Positions 44,166-54,494 of a stretch of 64,000 nucleotides of DNA are shown here, piece after piece. The stretch covers positions 30,264,161-30,328,160 of the forward strand of contig NC_047089.1 of assembly GCF_902459505.1 (NCBI RefSeq), in the 5' to 3' direction. The notes under the pieces are model-generated. The model saw only the letters and a program-made list of their open reading frames with translations, had not been told where the DNA came from and ran no database searches. This DNA is from Geotrypetes seraphini (Eukaryota; Chordata; Amphibia; Gymnophiona; Dermophiidae). Within the stretch, counting starts at the first letter, position 1, and each line of letters starts with the position of its first letter. The position numbers and the translations under genes are program-made.

Positions 44166-44490
44166 TAAGAACATAAGCATTGCCATACTGGGTCCATCAA
44201 GCCCAGTATCCTGTTTCCAACAGTGGCCAACCCAGGTCCCAAGTACCTGGCAGAAACCCAAAGAGTAGCAACATTCCAGACCTGAGATTGTGATGTCATA
44301 AAGGCTCATTCCACCAATGCCTAAGAGTCAAACTCATCAGTGATGTCACAATGCCTTGATTGGCCTATACTTGGCTCACATAAAAACATATGAATTGCCA
44401 TACTGGGACAGACTAAAGGTCCATCAAATCCAGTATCCTGTTTCCAACAGGGCCAACCCAGGACCCAGGTACCTAGCCAGATCCCAAGTG
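44166..44490 (-). mobile_element. Paired CR1 3' ends with shared spacer, second copy
   Basis: Antisense tail TAAGAACATAAGCATTGCC, the spacer TGAGATTGTGATGTCATAA to CTATACTTGGCTCAC, then a second tail TAAAAACATATGAATTGCC. Same order as 337-815 although the CR1 subfamily differs slightly. Confidence 0.7.
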
Positions 44491-44689
44491 TATTGGAAGG
44501 ATCATCTTTTCCAACAGTAAAATTGAAGGTTATTAGAGTTGACTAATCCTGTTTTCGACCACCTTTGTACTGGATACTTACCTAATCATTTTGGGAGATA
44601 TTTGGAGAGTTGGTTTTCTCTCTCGAGGAATGTCCACACCAAACAACAAACTGTATCTGGAATTTTAACCTAAGCCAATGAACTTTACT

Positions 44690-44832
44690 AACAAAAGGCC
44701 GCTTTTACGAAGCTGTGGGAGCGATGCTGCCGCAGTAAACGCACTAAAAACCCAATAGGAATTGAATGGGTTTCGGTGCATTTACAGCAGCAGCAGCAGC
44801 ATTGCTACCGCGGTTTTGTAAAAGACCCCAGA
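44690..44832. mobile_element. Palindromic MITE, diverged subfamily
   Basis: GGCCGCTTTTACGAAGCTG and CGGTTTTGTAAAAGACCCC as ends, centre AAACCCAATAGGAATTGAATGGG. No clear TSD. Confidence 0.6.
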
Positions 44833-45059
44833 AGAGATTACGTGTTAAAATTAAACCAGCCTTTATGTTTCACGCTAACCCTGGTCAGTTAAATTGCACC
44901 ATGATAATATAAAACTGGGGAATAGAGAGGTTTGCTAGTGTTCTGAAAAGTACAGGGTATAACTACTGATGCGTATTCATTTGAAACAATATCCCTTGTC
45001 CCTTGATATGGTCTTTCTCTACCTTCATTTTTATATATTTATGGTCTCATATCCTTTCT

Positions 45060-45840
45060 TTTTTTTTTTTTTATTTTTTTTTTTTTGACTTAATAGATAG
45101 TGTGCTTTATTGTACAGTATACATCCTTTGGCAATATCTCCAGCCATCTTATACATTAGCACATTGAACATGTAAGGGGTACTTTTTCTACTGCTTATAA
45201 ACACAGTGCAGCTCAGAGTCCAAATTCTGTATGGTGGATTGGTTCTAAGATGGACGTTCACGAGGACGAGTCACATATTCCCACCAGAGTGGAGGTAAAT
45301 CCTCCTTCCTGCGAGCAGGAGGTAAAACTTCTGTTTTAGGTCCATCTGCTGGAGTTTCTTCCTGAAGCTGCTGAATCTCCCTGTCCCAGCTCGCAGCTCG
45401 CAGTTTTTTCCATTGCTCCCTTTTAGCAAAATAATCAGGATACATTGCTTTCTCAGAAGGGTGCCAGAGATCCAAACACCATTCAGGCGCCTTGTAGCAA
45501 TCGTATCTCTCATAGGACGTGCCTCCTGGAGAATCGGGGAAGATGTAGGGCTGAGGATGTTGACGGTCCCAGAATTCTTCCTCCGCTGCTTTCAACAGCA
45601 TAGTGGCTTTAACCATATCTTTTTCATTTTTATGCTCATCAAATCGAGCTCGCAACAAACAGGCCTCGAAGCGATATTGATCCTTGAAAATCACCCAGGA
45701 CTCCAGGTGCCGCTGGGCCTTCTTGTAGAGCCGCAGCACTTTCTGACGGTGCGTAAGGTAGGCGGCGGCCGACATCTTCCCTCCCCAGCCCCCTCCTCCT
45801 CTTCACCTTCAAGAGGGAGCCGGAGACCGCCAAGAGGCCG
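45060..45840 (-). pseudogene. NDUFB9: NDUFB9 retrocopy with intact open reading frame
   Basis: A minus-strand frame (45775-45245) encodes 176 residues of NADH dehydrogenase (ubiquinone) 1 beta subcomplex subunit 9, an LYR-family accessory subunit of mitochondrial complex I (about 179 residues in human). It starts [20 protein letters not shown] with the LYR-type motif near residue 14. The conserved blocks [40 protein letters not shown] and [20 protein letters not shown] follow, and it ends [13 protein letters not shown]. There are no introns, whereas the vertebrate gene has several exons. On the minus strand AATAAA (45106-45111) is followed about 19 bases later by an A-tract (45060-45086). CTCATATCCTTTCT flanks the insertion at 45046-45059 and 45841-45854, a perfect 14-bp TSD. 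About 65 bases of 5' UTR are kept. No stop or frameshift is present. The copy is either young or kept by selection; transcription is unknown. Confidence 0.93.
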
Positions 45841-45994
45841 CTCATATCCTTTCTAACTCACAATAGACCTTCCAAATCAAACAAAACACCGGACAGTCTT
45901 CCCAAGGCTCATTCTTATGCTTAAGTCTGACCCCCTCTTTTACTAAGGTGCGCTAACTGATTAGCACGCGCTAATCAAATTAACGCACGCTAAA

Positions 45995-46520
45995 CATAAG
46001 AACATAAGGAGTTGCCTCCGCTGAGGCAGACCAGAGGTCCATCTCACCCAGCGGTCCGCTCCCGCGGCGGCCCATCAGGCCCATTGCCTGAGCAGTGCCG
46101 CCTTTTAATGAGAATGAGAAAGAGACAAAAAAAGAGAGAGAGAGAAAGAGAGAGAGAAAAAAAAGAGGAAGAGAGAGAAAAAAAAAGAGAAGAAGAGAGA
46201 GAAAAAAAAAGAGAGGAAGGGAGAAAAAAAAAGAGAGGAAGAGAGAGAAAAAAGAGAAGAGGGAGAGAGAGATAGAAAAGAGAGAGAGAAAATAAAGAGA
46301 GGAAGAGAGAGAAAAAAAAAGAGGAAGAGAGAGAGAAAAAAGAGAAGAAGAGAGCGAGAGAAAAAAGAGAGAGAAAGAGAGAGAAAAAAAGAGAGGAAGA
46401 GAGAAAAAAGAAAAGAGAGAGAGAAAAAAAGAGAGACAAAGAGAGAGAGAGGAAGAGAGAGAGAGAAAAAAAAGAGAGAGAGAGGAAGTGCCTGACTAGC
46501 TCTATAACCTATCTCCACTC
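45995..46520 (-). mobile_element. CR1 3' end split by a GA array
   Basis: Antisense CR1 end (CATAAGAACATAAGGAGTTG, GGCCCATCAGGCCCATTGCC), same subfamily as 19167-19341. The GA array is inserted after GCAGTGCC, and the CR1 resumes as AGTGCCTGACTAGC. AGTGCC is present on both sides, a 6-bp duplication. Confidence 0.7.
46091..46488. repeat. Irregular GA-rich array, copy 2
   Basis: Begins GCCTTTTAATGAGAATGAG as in the other two copies but lacks the LINE 3' ends on both sides. The internal landmark order is the same. Frames rich in Arg, Lys and Glu are compositional. Confidence 0.88.
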
Positions 46521-46799
46521 CATAGACTAACATATATGCATTAGCGTTTAGCACACTAAATCTATTAGTGCATGCTAATTGATTAGCACACCTTAGTAAA
46601 AGAGGGCCTGAATGTCCAATTCATCTTCTGGCTTTTTTAATTTTCTTTTTATTGTGAAAATATGCTTAAACACACATGATTTCTGTATGTATATATACTG
46701 ATATGTTTGCAATGTATAGTATATCGGAAAATTGTAAGACTCAAATTTCTTGTTTTTGATTGTCATCTCTTGTTTATCCTCGTTCTTTTTTCTTTTCTT

Positions 46800-46905
46800 T
46801 TGATAATGGCTCATTATCTTTTACAGACTCTGGCAAATATTTGTACTACTGTTTATTAACAAAACCAATAAAAAAACATTGAACTTAATTTTTTTTTTTT
46901 TTTTT
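46800..46905 (+). mobile_element. LINE (probably L1) 3' tail
   Basis: ACCAATAAAAAAACATTGAACTT followed by a T-run at 46888-46906. Resembles the end at 25400. No coding. Confidence 0.4.
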
Positions 46906-47105
46906 TAACTTTAGGGACCCTGGACCTTTGCCCTAAGAATTGAAGCTTAAGTCCAACTTCTGGCTTGGCTTTTCTTCCTCTTTTCTGAATTTTTATAAAG
47001 TACTACTTGCAGAGATCCTGCAGAAATAATTCCTTGCAGAGCTGTACTGAGTAACACATTTTACTATTCGGCTGAATATGAATAATGAAAAATAATATTT
47101 ATTTA

Positions 47106-47223
47106 CTTCCCCCCCGCTACTCCCGACACTCATAAAGTTCCTAGGAGCGTCAGTAGCAATGCAGAGCATTCAGCACGCTGGCCTGCGCTAACAAACACCA
47201 TCGCAGTTTTGAAAAAGGAGGGG
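47106..47223. mobile_element. Palindromic MITE, left end lost
   Basis: GACACTCATAAAGTTCCTAGGAGCGTC as centre and GCAGTTTTGAAAAAGGAGGGG as right end. TTA lies on both sides. Same subfamily as 16661-16827. Confidence 0.6.
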
Positions 47224-47660
47224 TTATTTATTTATTTAAAAATTCTTTTAACCTGCTTACACCTAAGCGGTTCACAAAGATACATGCTTAACTATCAAAT
47301 AACATAAAACATAAATACAGTATATATTACAATCATAAAATTCATGCTTAAATCATTTATTTATTTTGATTTTCTATATCATTCTCCCAGGAGAGTTCAG
47401 AACGGTTTTACATTAATTTTGCAGGCACTCAAGCATTTTCCCCTGTCTGTCCCAGCAGGCTCACAATCTATCTTATGTACCTGGGCCTCTACAAATACAA
47501 AAGGCCTCTACAAATAAAGTTGTTTTTAAAACTTTCTTAAATTTTTGTTGTTCAGGTAACAATCGAAGGGATCCTTTCAGGTTAAGTACTCCTGCCACTG
47601 AGATAATAGAAGACCTTATTTTCTCATAATGCACAGTTGAAGGTTCTTCACTAACTGGAT
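47224..47660 (-). mobile_element. L2-like LINE 3' ends, antisense
   Basis: ATTTATTTATTT start (reversed tail), CCTGCTTACACCTAAGCGG, a second tail near 47355, then complement of a LINE C-terminus (VLNLKGSLRLLPEQQKFKK, LKTTLF). Probably two overlapping insertions. Confidence 0.6.
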
Positions 47661-47769
47661 ACAACCGGATACAAATACTGAATATGCATAACGGGCATTG
47701 AAATTTAACATAATAAATTATAAAAAAAAATGTGAAATCAGAAATCAACTTTATTTCAACAGAATTTAG

Positions 47770-48093
47770 CACAGTCCCGGATTATTCAAATTCAAATTTA
47801 AATCATTATTTGGCCAAGGGGGATAGACTCCGTACAAACGTAAGGAAGTTCTTCTTCACCCAGAGAGTGGTAGAAATCTGGAGCGCTCTTCCAGAGGCAG
47901 TTATATGGGAAAGCACCCTTCAGGGATTCAAGAAAAGGTTGGATAAATTCCTGCTGGAACAGAACATACGCAGGCAGGGCTAGACTCAATAGGGCACTGG
48001 TCTTTGACCTAAGGGCTGCCGCGTGAGCAGACTGCTGGGCACGATGGACCACTGGTTTGACCCAGCAGCGGCAAATCTTATGTTCTTATGTTC
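47770..48093 (+). mobile_element. CR1 LINE C-terminus and 3' end
   Basis: The frame reads GDRLRTNVRKFFFTQRVVEI, ALPEAVIW, FKKRLDKFLLEQN. The 3' UTR has GATGGACCACTGGTTTGACC and ends CTTATGTTCTTATGTTCTT. A different CR1 subfamily from 4232-5197. Confidence 0.82.
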
Positions 48094-48150
48094 TTAAAGG
48101 CGCGCAAACTGATTTAGCACGTGCTAAAGATTAGCGCGCACTAAATGCTA

Positions 48151-49020
48151 AACTAAACTAAACCTTAAGTTTGTATACCGCATCATCTCCATAAAGATAG
48201 AGCTCGACACGGTTTACAGGTAATTCAATAAATGAGGGAAGGACATAATAAGAAATTAGAGGTTATGAAGAGGATAGATAGCTTTACGTTTTAAATAGAT
48301 AGCTTTACGTTTTGGAGAAAAGCCAGGTTTTCAGATGCTTTCGGAATAATTGGAATGAGCCTAGGTTCCGCAGCAGGGCAGGGAGGTTATGCCAAAGCTC
48401 AGTGAATTTGAAGAAAAGGGATTTTCCTAATTTACCTGCATACATGACGCCTTTTAATGAGAATGAGAAAGAGAAAAAAAGAGAGAGAGAGAGAGAGAAA
48501 AAAAAAGAGGAAGAGAGAGAAAAAAAAGAGAAGAGAGAGAAAAAAAAGAGAGGAAGGGAGAGAAAAAAAGAGAGGAAGAGAGAGAAAAAAGAGAAGAGGG
48601 AGAGAGAGATAGAAAAGAGAGAGAGAAAATAAAGAGAGGAAGAGAGAGAGAGAAAAAAAGAGGAAGAGAGAGAGAGAAAAAAGAGAAGAAGAGAGCGAGA
48701 GAAAAAAGAGAGAGAGTAAGAGAGAGAAAAAAAGAGAGGAAGAGAGAAAAAAGAAAAGAGAGAGAGAAAAAAAGAGAGACAAAGAGAGAGAGAGGAAGAG
48801 AGAGAGAGAAAAAAGAGAGAGAGAGAGAGGAAGAGAAACTAAACTACACTAAACCTTAAGTTTGTATACCGCATCATCTCCATAAAGATAGAGCTTGGCA
48901 TGGTTTACAGGTAAATTCAATAAATGAGGGAAGGACATAATAAGAAATTAGAGGTTATGAAGAGGATAGCTAGCTTTACAGTTTAAATAGATAGCTTTAC
49001 GTTTTGGAGAAAAGCCAGGT
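48151..49020 (-). mobile_element. LINE 3'-end / GA array / LINE 3'-end composite, copy 2
   Basis: Nearly identical to 42867-43633 through the downstream LINE end and the GA array. The upstream LINE 3' end is longer here (to about 49020 instead of 43633). Constant 3' end and variable 5' truncation are what reverse transcription of one chimeric RNA would give. Confidence 0.75.
48468..48838. repeat. Irregular GA-rich array, copy 3
   Basis: Same landmark order as copies 1 and 2 (GATAGAAAAG, AGCGAGAG, GAGACAAAG). Differences are mainly run lengths. Confidence 0.9.
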
Positions 49021-49099
49021 GAATATAATTAATATAATGAGCTCCTTAGCATTTAGTGCGCGCTAAATGGGTTAGTGCACCTTAGTAAAAGGACTCCAA

Positions 49100-49639
49100 C
49101 ATATTCAGGGCCAAATTCAATTGAATATATATGTTCGGTACAGTCCTAGTTCCTACATGTGTTCTTTTAGCTGCATTTGAAGAAGGCACTTTTCAGCTGG
49201 TTCCAAATGCTTTGGGGGAATTGTGCCCATCCTTAGTATTTTGGGAGATTCTGCATTTTCTTAGAGTTAAGAAGTATTCAGTGAAAAACACTACACGGTT
49301 CGCAGTAGAGACAGAGACAAGTGTTCCATTAAACAATACTTTATATTCAAAAAGATTTCTGTACTTTGAAACTCTGCACTTATGGTTTGGGATTTTGAGA
49401 TCTTCATTAAGGTAATACATTGTTATTGATCCCTTGATTACATTATTTGCTTTGCTTTTTCCTGCTTTTAATTGCATTAGTTGACTTTGTGTCTATATTG
49501 TTCATCTGTCAGACTAAATAGCAGCAGCTTTTTGGAACTCAAGATCCTGAGAATGCACGAGTTAAACTAATTTGCTCAAATACTTAAAGCAAGATAACAC
49601 TGAGAATAAAGTACTAGGATATGTCAATTTTGGAGATGT
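49100..49639. other. No gene seen
   Basis: A/T-rich. A 94-codon frame exists on each strand around 49131-49477, with no recognisable domain. Confidence 0.4.
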
Positions 49640-49915
49640 CATAATTTTTAAAAGCTCTAGTGAAAAAATGGTACAATTTCATGTGTAAAAATCAACAACT
49701 ACCTTTAAATTTTGTGTAATTTGCTATTTACCTACCTGGAATTTCTAGTACCCTAATACCTTCCCGATTCCCCAAAGCAATCTCAGCTAGTTCGTATCTC
49801 CTCTAGAAATTACCAGATATCTTCTTCATGTAATACCTTTATTGTAATTCTTTTGTAATCCGTCTTGAACTGCAAGGCAATGGCGGAATAGAAATCTCTA
49901 ATGTAATGTAATAAT
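49640..49915 (+). mobile_element. L2-like LINE 3' end
   Basis: TAATCCGTCTTGAACTGCAAGG and AATCTCTAATGTAATGTAATA match the 3' end at 3500-3590. No open frame remains. Confidence 0.65.
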
Positions 49916-49921
49916 GGTTAA

Positions 49922-50870
49922 CCCCCAAATTTAAAAAAATACAAAGCACACTGTAAGCAGAGAAAATGTTAATTATCATTTATATTCGGGGTTTTATCAA
50001 AGAGGTCAAAGCAGATGACTTTAAAATATTCAATCAGTAACAACTATAGAAAAAATAGACAAATATACAGCAAAATATAGACAGCAGATAAAAATTCTCA
50101 AAACTGACACATTTTGATCACTAAATTGAAAATAAAATCATTTTTCTACCTTTGTTTGGTGATTTCATGAGTCTCTGGTTGCATTTCCTTTTGACTGTGC
50201 ATTCAATATTTATTTATTTCTTTCTGCCTCCTGCATGCTTCCTCTCCTCCAGACCTCATTCCTTTCCCCAACCAACATCTCTGTCCCTCCATGAGTCAAA
50301 TGTTTTCTTCCTCTCTCCCTCCCTGCCCCCCTGAAGCCACCACCACCGCCGATTCCTCCCTGTCCCACCCCTGAAGCCAATCCTGCCACCTGACACACTT
50401 CATTCCCACCCCTCCCTCTGCTGCTGCTGCTGCAACAACAGGAATGGGATGGGCCAGGCGCATGCAGCGACTGCACGCGGCCAGCCCACAAGCCTTCCCC
50501 CTTGTTGTCAATTCTGACTTCGGAGAGAAGGCCATGCAGTAATTGGCTAGCCCGGAACCTTCTCTCCGATATCAGAATTGATGTCGGGTGGAAGGCTTGT
50601 GGGCTGGTCGTGTGAAGTCACTGCACACGCCTGGCCCATCCTGTTCTTGTTGTTGCTGCAGTGGTGGGGGAGGGGGCGTGAATGGAGCATGTCGGGTGGC
50701 AAGGTTGGCTTCGGGGGTGGTTCAGGGAGGAAGCGGTGGCGGTAGCCAGTGGGGGGGGGGGCGGGCAGGCAGGGAGAGATCTGAGGTGGCAGCTAGCACA
50801 TGTACCCCCAACAGGTGGCCCGCGTACCCCCTGGGGTATGTGTACCACAGGTTGAGAAACATTGATCTAG
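49922..50870 (-). mobile_element. hAT element, diverged copy of 30096-31163
   Basis: Matches that element in reverse: TTTTATCAAAGAGGTCAAAGC pairs with GCTTTGACCTCTTTGAAAAAA, and TTTTTCTACCTTTGTTTGGTG with CACCAGACAAGGTAGGAAAAA. The inverted pair TCTGACTTCGGAGAGAAGG/CCTTCTCTCCGATATCAGA is also kept. The nested MITE of the other copy is absent, so that MITE arrived later. Exact ends not found. Confidence 0.7.
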
Positions 50871-50879
50871 CAGTACAAA

Positions 50880-52900
50880 TGATTCTCTTCCCGGTTTCTT
50901 GCTTTTAATATATCTAAAAACATTTTTACTGTTTGTTTTTGCTTTTGGTGCAATCTTCTTTTCAAGATCTCTCTTCACCTTCTTTATTAGTGCCTTGCAT
51001 TTGACTTGACATTCCTTGTGTTGTTTACAATTATTTTCAGTCGAATCCTTCTTCCACTATCTGAAGGATTCTTTTTCAGCTCTAATAGCTTCCTTCACCT
51101 CACTCGTTAACCACACTGGCTGCCGTTTGGTCTTCCTTCCTCATTTTTTAATACATGGAATTTATCTAGTCTGGGCTTCCAGGATGGTATTTTTTTTTTT
51201 TTTTTTAAATAACAGCCATGCCTGATGTATATTTTTGACCTTTGTAGCTGCACCTCTATGCTTCTTTTTTACCATTCGCCTCTTGTTATCATAGTCTCCT
51301 TTTTAAAGTTAAGTGCTGTTGTATTAGATTTCCTGTGTAAACTTATTCCAGGGATTATATCAAATCTGATCATTTTATGATCACTGTTATCAAGGGGCCC
51401 CAGCACCATTACCTCCCTCACCAAATCATGTGCTCCACTAAGAACTATAGTAGATCTAGAATTGCTTCACCTCTTGTCGATTTCTGAACCAGATGCTCCA
51501 TAAAGCATCCTTGATTACATCAAGGAATTTTATTTCCCTAGCATGTCCTGATGATACATTTACCTAGTCAATATTGGGGTAAGCCTACACGGTACTGAAT
51601 AAGAAATAGATCTACCAGCTGATTGCTGACATTGGCGTGTGAAGCTAGGTACCTTTCCTTATTTTTGCCATAAATAGTGTTGGTGTTTTTGTGATAACAC
51701 ATGAGCACACCAATATTGAAAAAAACATCAGGCTGTTGGAAAACTGACCTGTTGTGGAACTGTTTGATATTGAACAAATGGAATTTTGTGAGTAGAAGCA
51801 CCATATTGAAGTTTTTTGGGGGACCCATGAAGCCCTTTAACTGAAGCCCCCTTTTTTCTCCAAAATAAATTTGGGTTTTGGGTGCTCCTCACTGTTAAGG
51901 GACTATTAGGGTCAATGTTGTCCTGATAGTCTGAGTTTAAAGATTCAGCATATATAAAGACCTTTATTGTATATGATTGGAGATATATGCCTCTCTAACT
52001 AGATATAGTAATTGAAATCACCCATTATTACTGTGGTACCCATTATTATTTTGTTAGCCTCCCTAATTTTTTTGATAACATTTTAGCATTTCTCTCTTCA
52101 TCCTAGTCAGGTGGACAGAAGTACATTCCTATCACTATCCCTTTCCCCCCTTGTTGTTATTAGATGCCATCGACTCATGGTCGAGTTCTGGCAACTTGAT
52201 GAATTACAGATTTAAAAAGAAATCAGTTTTGTACTAGTCCGGAAAGGTCCTCCAGCGTTATCCCCATGGTTGTTTTCAATGTGTCCAGCCATCTGATTGC
52301 AGGTTGCCCTCTTCACCTGGTTCCTTTGATCTTCATAAACATGATGTCCTTCTCCAGTGATCTCTCATGGAATTTCTACCCATAGGAATTCCAAAATGTG
52401 TTTCTGTTTCTGTATAATTTTTAGTCTGTTTGATTCAAGGCCCTCAACATATAACGCTATGCCTCCACCAATTCAATCCACCCTAACACTACAATATAAC
52501 TTGTAACCCAGTATGATACTGTCCCATTGGTTATCTTCCTTTCACCAGGTCTCAGAGATGCCTATTATATCTATCTTTTCATTCAGTACAATATATCCTA
52601 ACTCTCCCATCTCTTTTCTTAGACTTCTGGCATTTACATATAGACATTTCAAACAGTGCTTGTCATATCTATCTACAATTTGCTTAGCAGTTGGCATAGA
52701 TAATTTGCAATCTTTAAAATCAGCCTACTCTGCACTTAAGGAAACCTGGCCCACTGTGGCCTGTATTGCAATTTCACTATTAGGATGCTCTGTCTTCCCT
52801 TTTATGATGATATCTTTTAAAGATACATTTTCCCGAATCATGCTCTTTTGAATGACTGTCAGCCTTCTCTCAGTTTCTAGTTTAAAAGCTGCTCTATCTC
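50880..52900 (-). mobile_element. CR1 LINE ORF2 relic with other pieces
   Basis: The minus strand at 50978-50880 reads KRDLEKKIAPKAKTNSKNVF and RYIKSKK, the linker between the CR1 endonuclease and RT. Upstream on that strand come pieces complementary to ESYRYWK-type sequence (about 51050) and conserved 5' CR1 sequence near 52450-52640 (AGTATGATACTGTCCCATTG, ACTTCTGGCATTTACATA). It is heavily decayed, with an RTE fragment inside. Confidence 0.6.
52155..52385 (-). mobile_element. RTE-clade LINE C-terminal fragment
   Basis: The minus strand reads RSLEKDIMFMKIKGTR, then AIRWLDTLKTTMGITLEDL, ending near STMSRWH. SLEKDIMLG, RRWLD and the terminal STMSRWH-like block are the C-terminal signature of RTE/BovB ORF proteins. 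One stop lies within it. It is the only RTE piece I see in the window. Confidence 0.72.
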
Positions 52901-53428
52901 TTTTTAAAATATTGACGCCAGTAGCCTGAACTGTGAAAGCAGATAGGGAGTCTGTGAAGTGATTTGAGGTGAGGGGGGAGATGCAGTTCAGCGGGAGACC
53001 TGTTAGAAGTAGATTGCAGTGGTCTAAGCACGAGGTTACGAGAGTGTACATCGCAATAGTATCATACTATATGTGCATACAGTAGGCATAAGCGATCCAG
53101 AAGTGAGGTAACCACTGACTCAAATTGGAAACCAAGACATCCTTTCTGTCTGTTTGTCTGCATCATCTACTCAAGTCCTGAGTCATTGTTTTTAGTGGTT
53201 ACTGGTGCAAACTGTAATCTTAATAACTGATAGCTGATCGACATTAGATGCAGAAATTAATTAAACATAATCTGCAAATAGGTAGCCAGCAACCATTTAC
53301 TTCAAAGGGGTAAAATGAAATTACTACAAAAAAATCTCCTGAGGACTCACATTTTACATTTTATCGCAAGATGCGTTCCGGCTGATAAAACATTACACTT
53401 TGTCCGGGTTTTGAAAAATCTCCTCTAT
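52901..53428. other. No gene seen
   Basis: No frame and no clear element. GATCGCAAGA...GTTCCGGCTGATAAA words near 53360 recur at 53820, suggesting a local repeat. Confidence 0.4.
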
Positions 53429-53596
53429 GGGCTCCTTTTATGAAGCCACGTTAGCAGCTTCAGCGCTCGCGATTTTTCATCACGCGTTAACCCCCGTGCT
53501 AGCCTAAAAACTACCACCTGCTCAAGAGGAGGCGGTAGCGGTTAGCGCGGCCGTCAGTTTAGCGTGCGGTATTACGCGCCTTCATAAAAGGAGCCC
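53429..53596. mobile_element. Palindromic MITE
   Basis: Starts GGGCTCCTTTTATGAAGCC and ends CGCCTTCATAAAAGGAGCCC. Centre ACCACCTGCTCAAGAGGAGG as in 24633-24801. Confidence 0.82.
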
Positions 53597-53795
53597 TAAA
53601 TTGTATCGGGCAGGAGGAAATCCGTGCATGCGCAGATTTCCTCCTACCCAATAAGAATAGATAGTGAGGGGCTAGGGTGAGATTGGGGGCGGGACTAGAT
53701 CATAAATGGGCGGGGATGGGTAGAACTGGGTGGGTCTAGGGGGCGGGTCTAGGGGGGCCCGGATTTTACTATAGTAAAATCCGGCAACCCTAGTA
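53597..53795. mobile_element. hAT-like MITE end
   Basis: A small hairpin (GGAGGAAATCCGTGCATGCG and its complement) and the end ATTTTACTATAGTAAAATCC with GGCAACCCTAG. The last word is the complement of the CTAGGGTTRCC start of the hAT-type MITE seen at 8217. Left end not found. Confidence 0.45.
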
Positions 53796-54494
53796 TTAGC
53801 AACCATTTCCTGTCAGCAGATCGCAAGAAGCGTTCCGGCTGATAAAATTATATAAGTTGAGAAAAATTAGTATCAGTACACATCTTTTAAATTTCACATC
53901 TTCACACAATAGCATGGTTGGTTAGGTGACATACTTTTGGAAAAGGTTCCAAGTTTTAATATTTCTTTCTAAAGTGATTATCTTCACTGCAGACAGTTAG
54001 TTGGCAAATAAAAAAATAGAATCTCCTGACAATGACAGTATTTTGAATGACAATTTATACCACGGAAAATCAATTCGCTCTTCTAAATGCATGTACAGAG
54101 TAAAGCAGACAGTTATTAAAAAGTTAGTTTCCTCTTTTTTATTTTTTACTGATATTCAGTCTATGTTATTAAACTGTATGCATACTCCAAAGAAGCATCT
54201 ATGCCTGCTAATACAAAGTCAAAGATGGTTGCTGTTAAAATGCCCAGCAAATGACACCCAGATAACATCTATTTTACTACACAAGAAAACTCATTCAATT
54301 GATGCATTGCTACCAACGGGAAACTGAATGGAGATGATAGATCTACCACTGTTCCCCGTAGTTCAAAAGAGCATCACAATTCCCACCGTGCCAAGATACA
54401 GTTACTCACTCCAGCACACGCCACGCTGCCTGAGAAATAGCGTGAGCTGTTTCTCCGCATAAAACGTTTTATGGGAGTTTGCATATTGCAGGTG
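53796..54494. other. No gene seen
   Basis: A 108-codon frame at 54001-54327 has no recognisable domain, and the surrounding sequence has no exon-like features. Treated as chance. Confidence 0.4.

Larger units (their letters stand above)
45931..46608. mobile_element. Palindromic MITE split by a retroelement carrying a GA array
   Basis: Left arm 45931-45994 (CCCCCTCTTTTACTAAGGTG) and right arm about 46520-46608 (CACCTTAGTAAAAGAGGGCC), with TGA at 45928-45930 and 46609-46611. The break lies in the central loop near CTAAA/CATAGACTAAC. Confidence 0.8.
48094..49099. mobile_element. Palindromic MITE split by the composite LINE/GA unit
   Basis: Left arm 48094-48150 (GGCGCGCAAACTGATTTAGC to AAATGCT) and right arm about 49045-49099 (GCATTTAGTGCGCGCTAAAT to ACCTTAGTAAAAGGACTCC). 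The outer left terminus was already lost to the preceding CR1. The break is again in the centre. Confidence 0.65.

Noticed and set aside
54001-54327. 108-codon frame as a host gene
   Set aside because: No similarity that I recognise and no splice or promoter context. The length is within chance for A/T-rich DNA.
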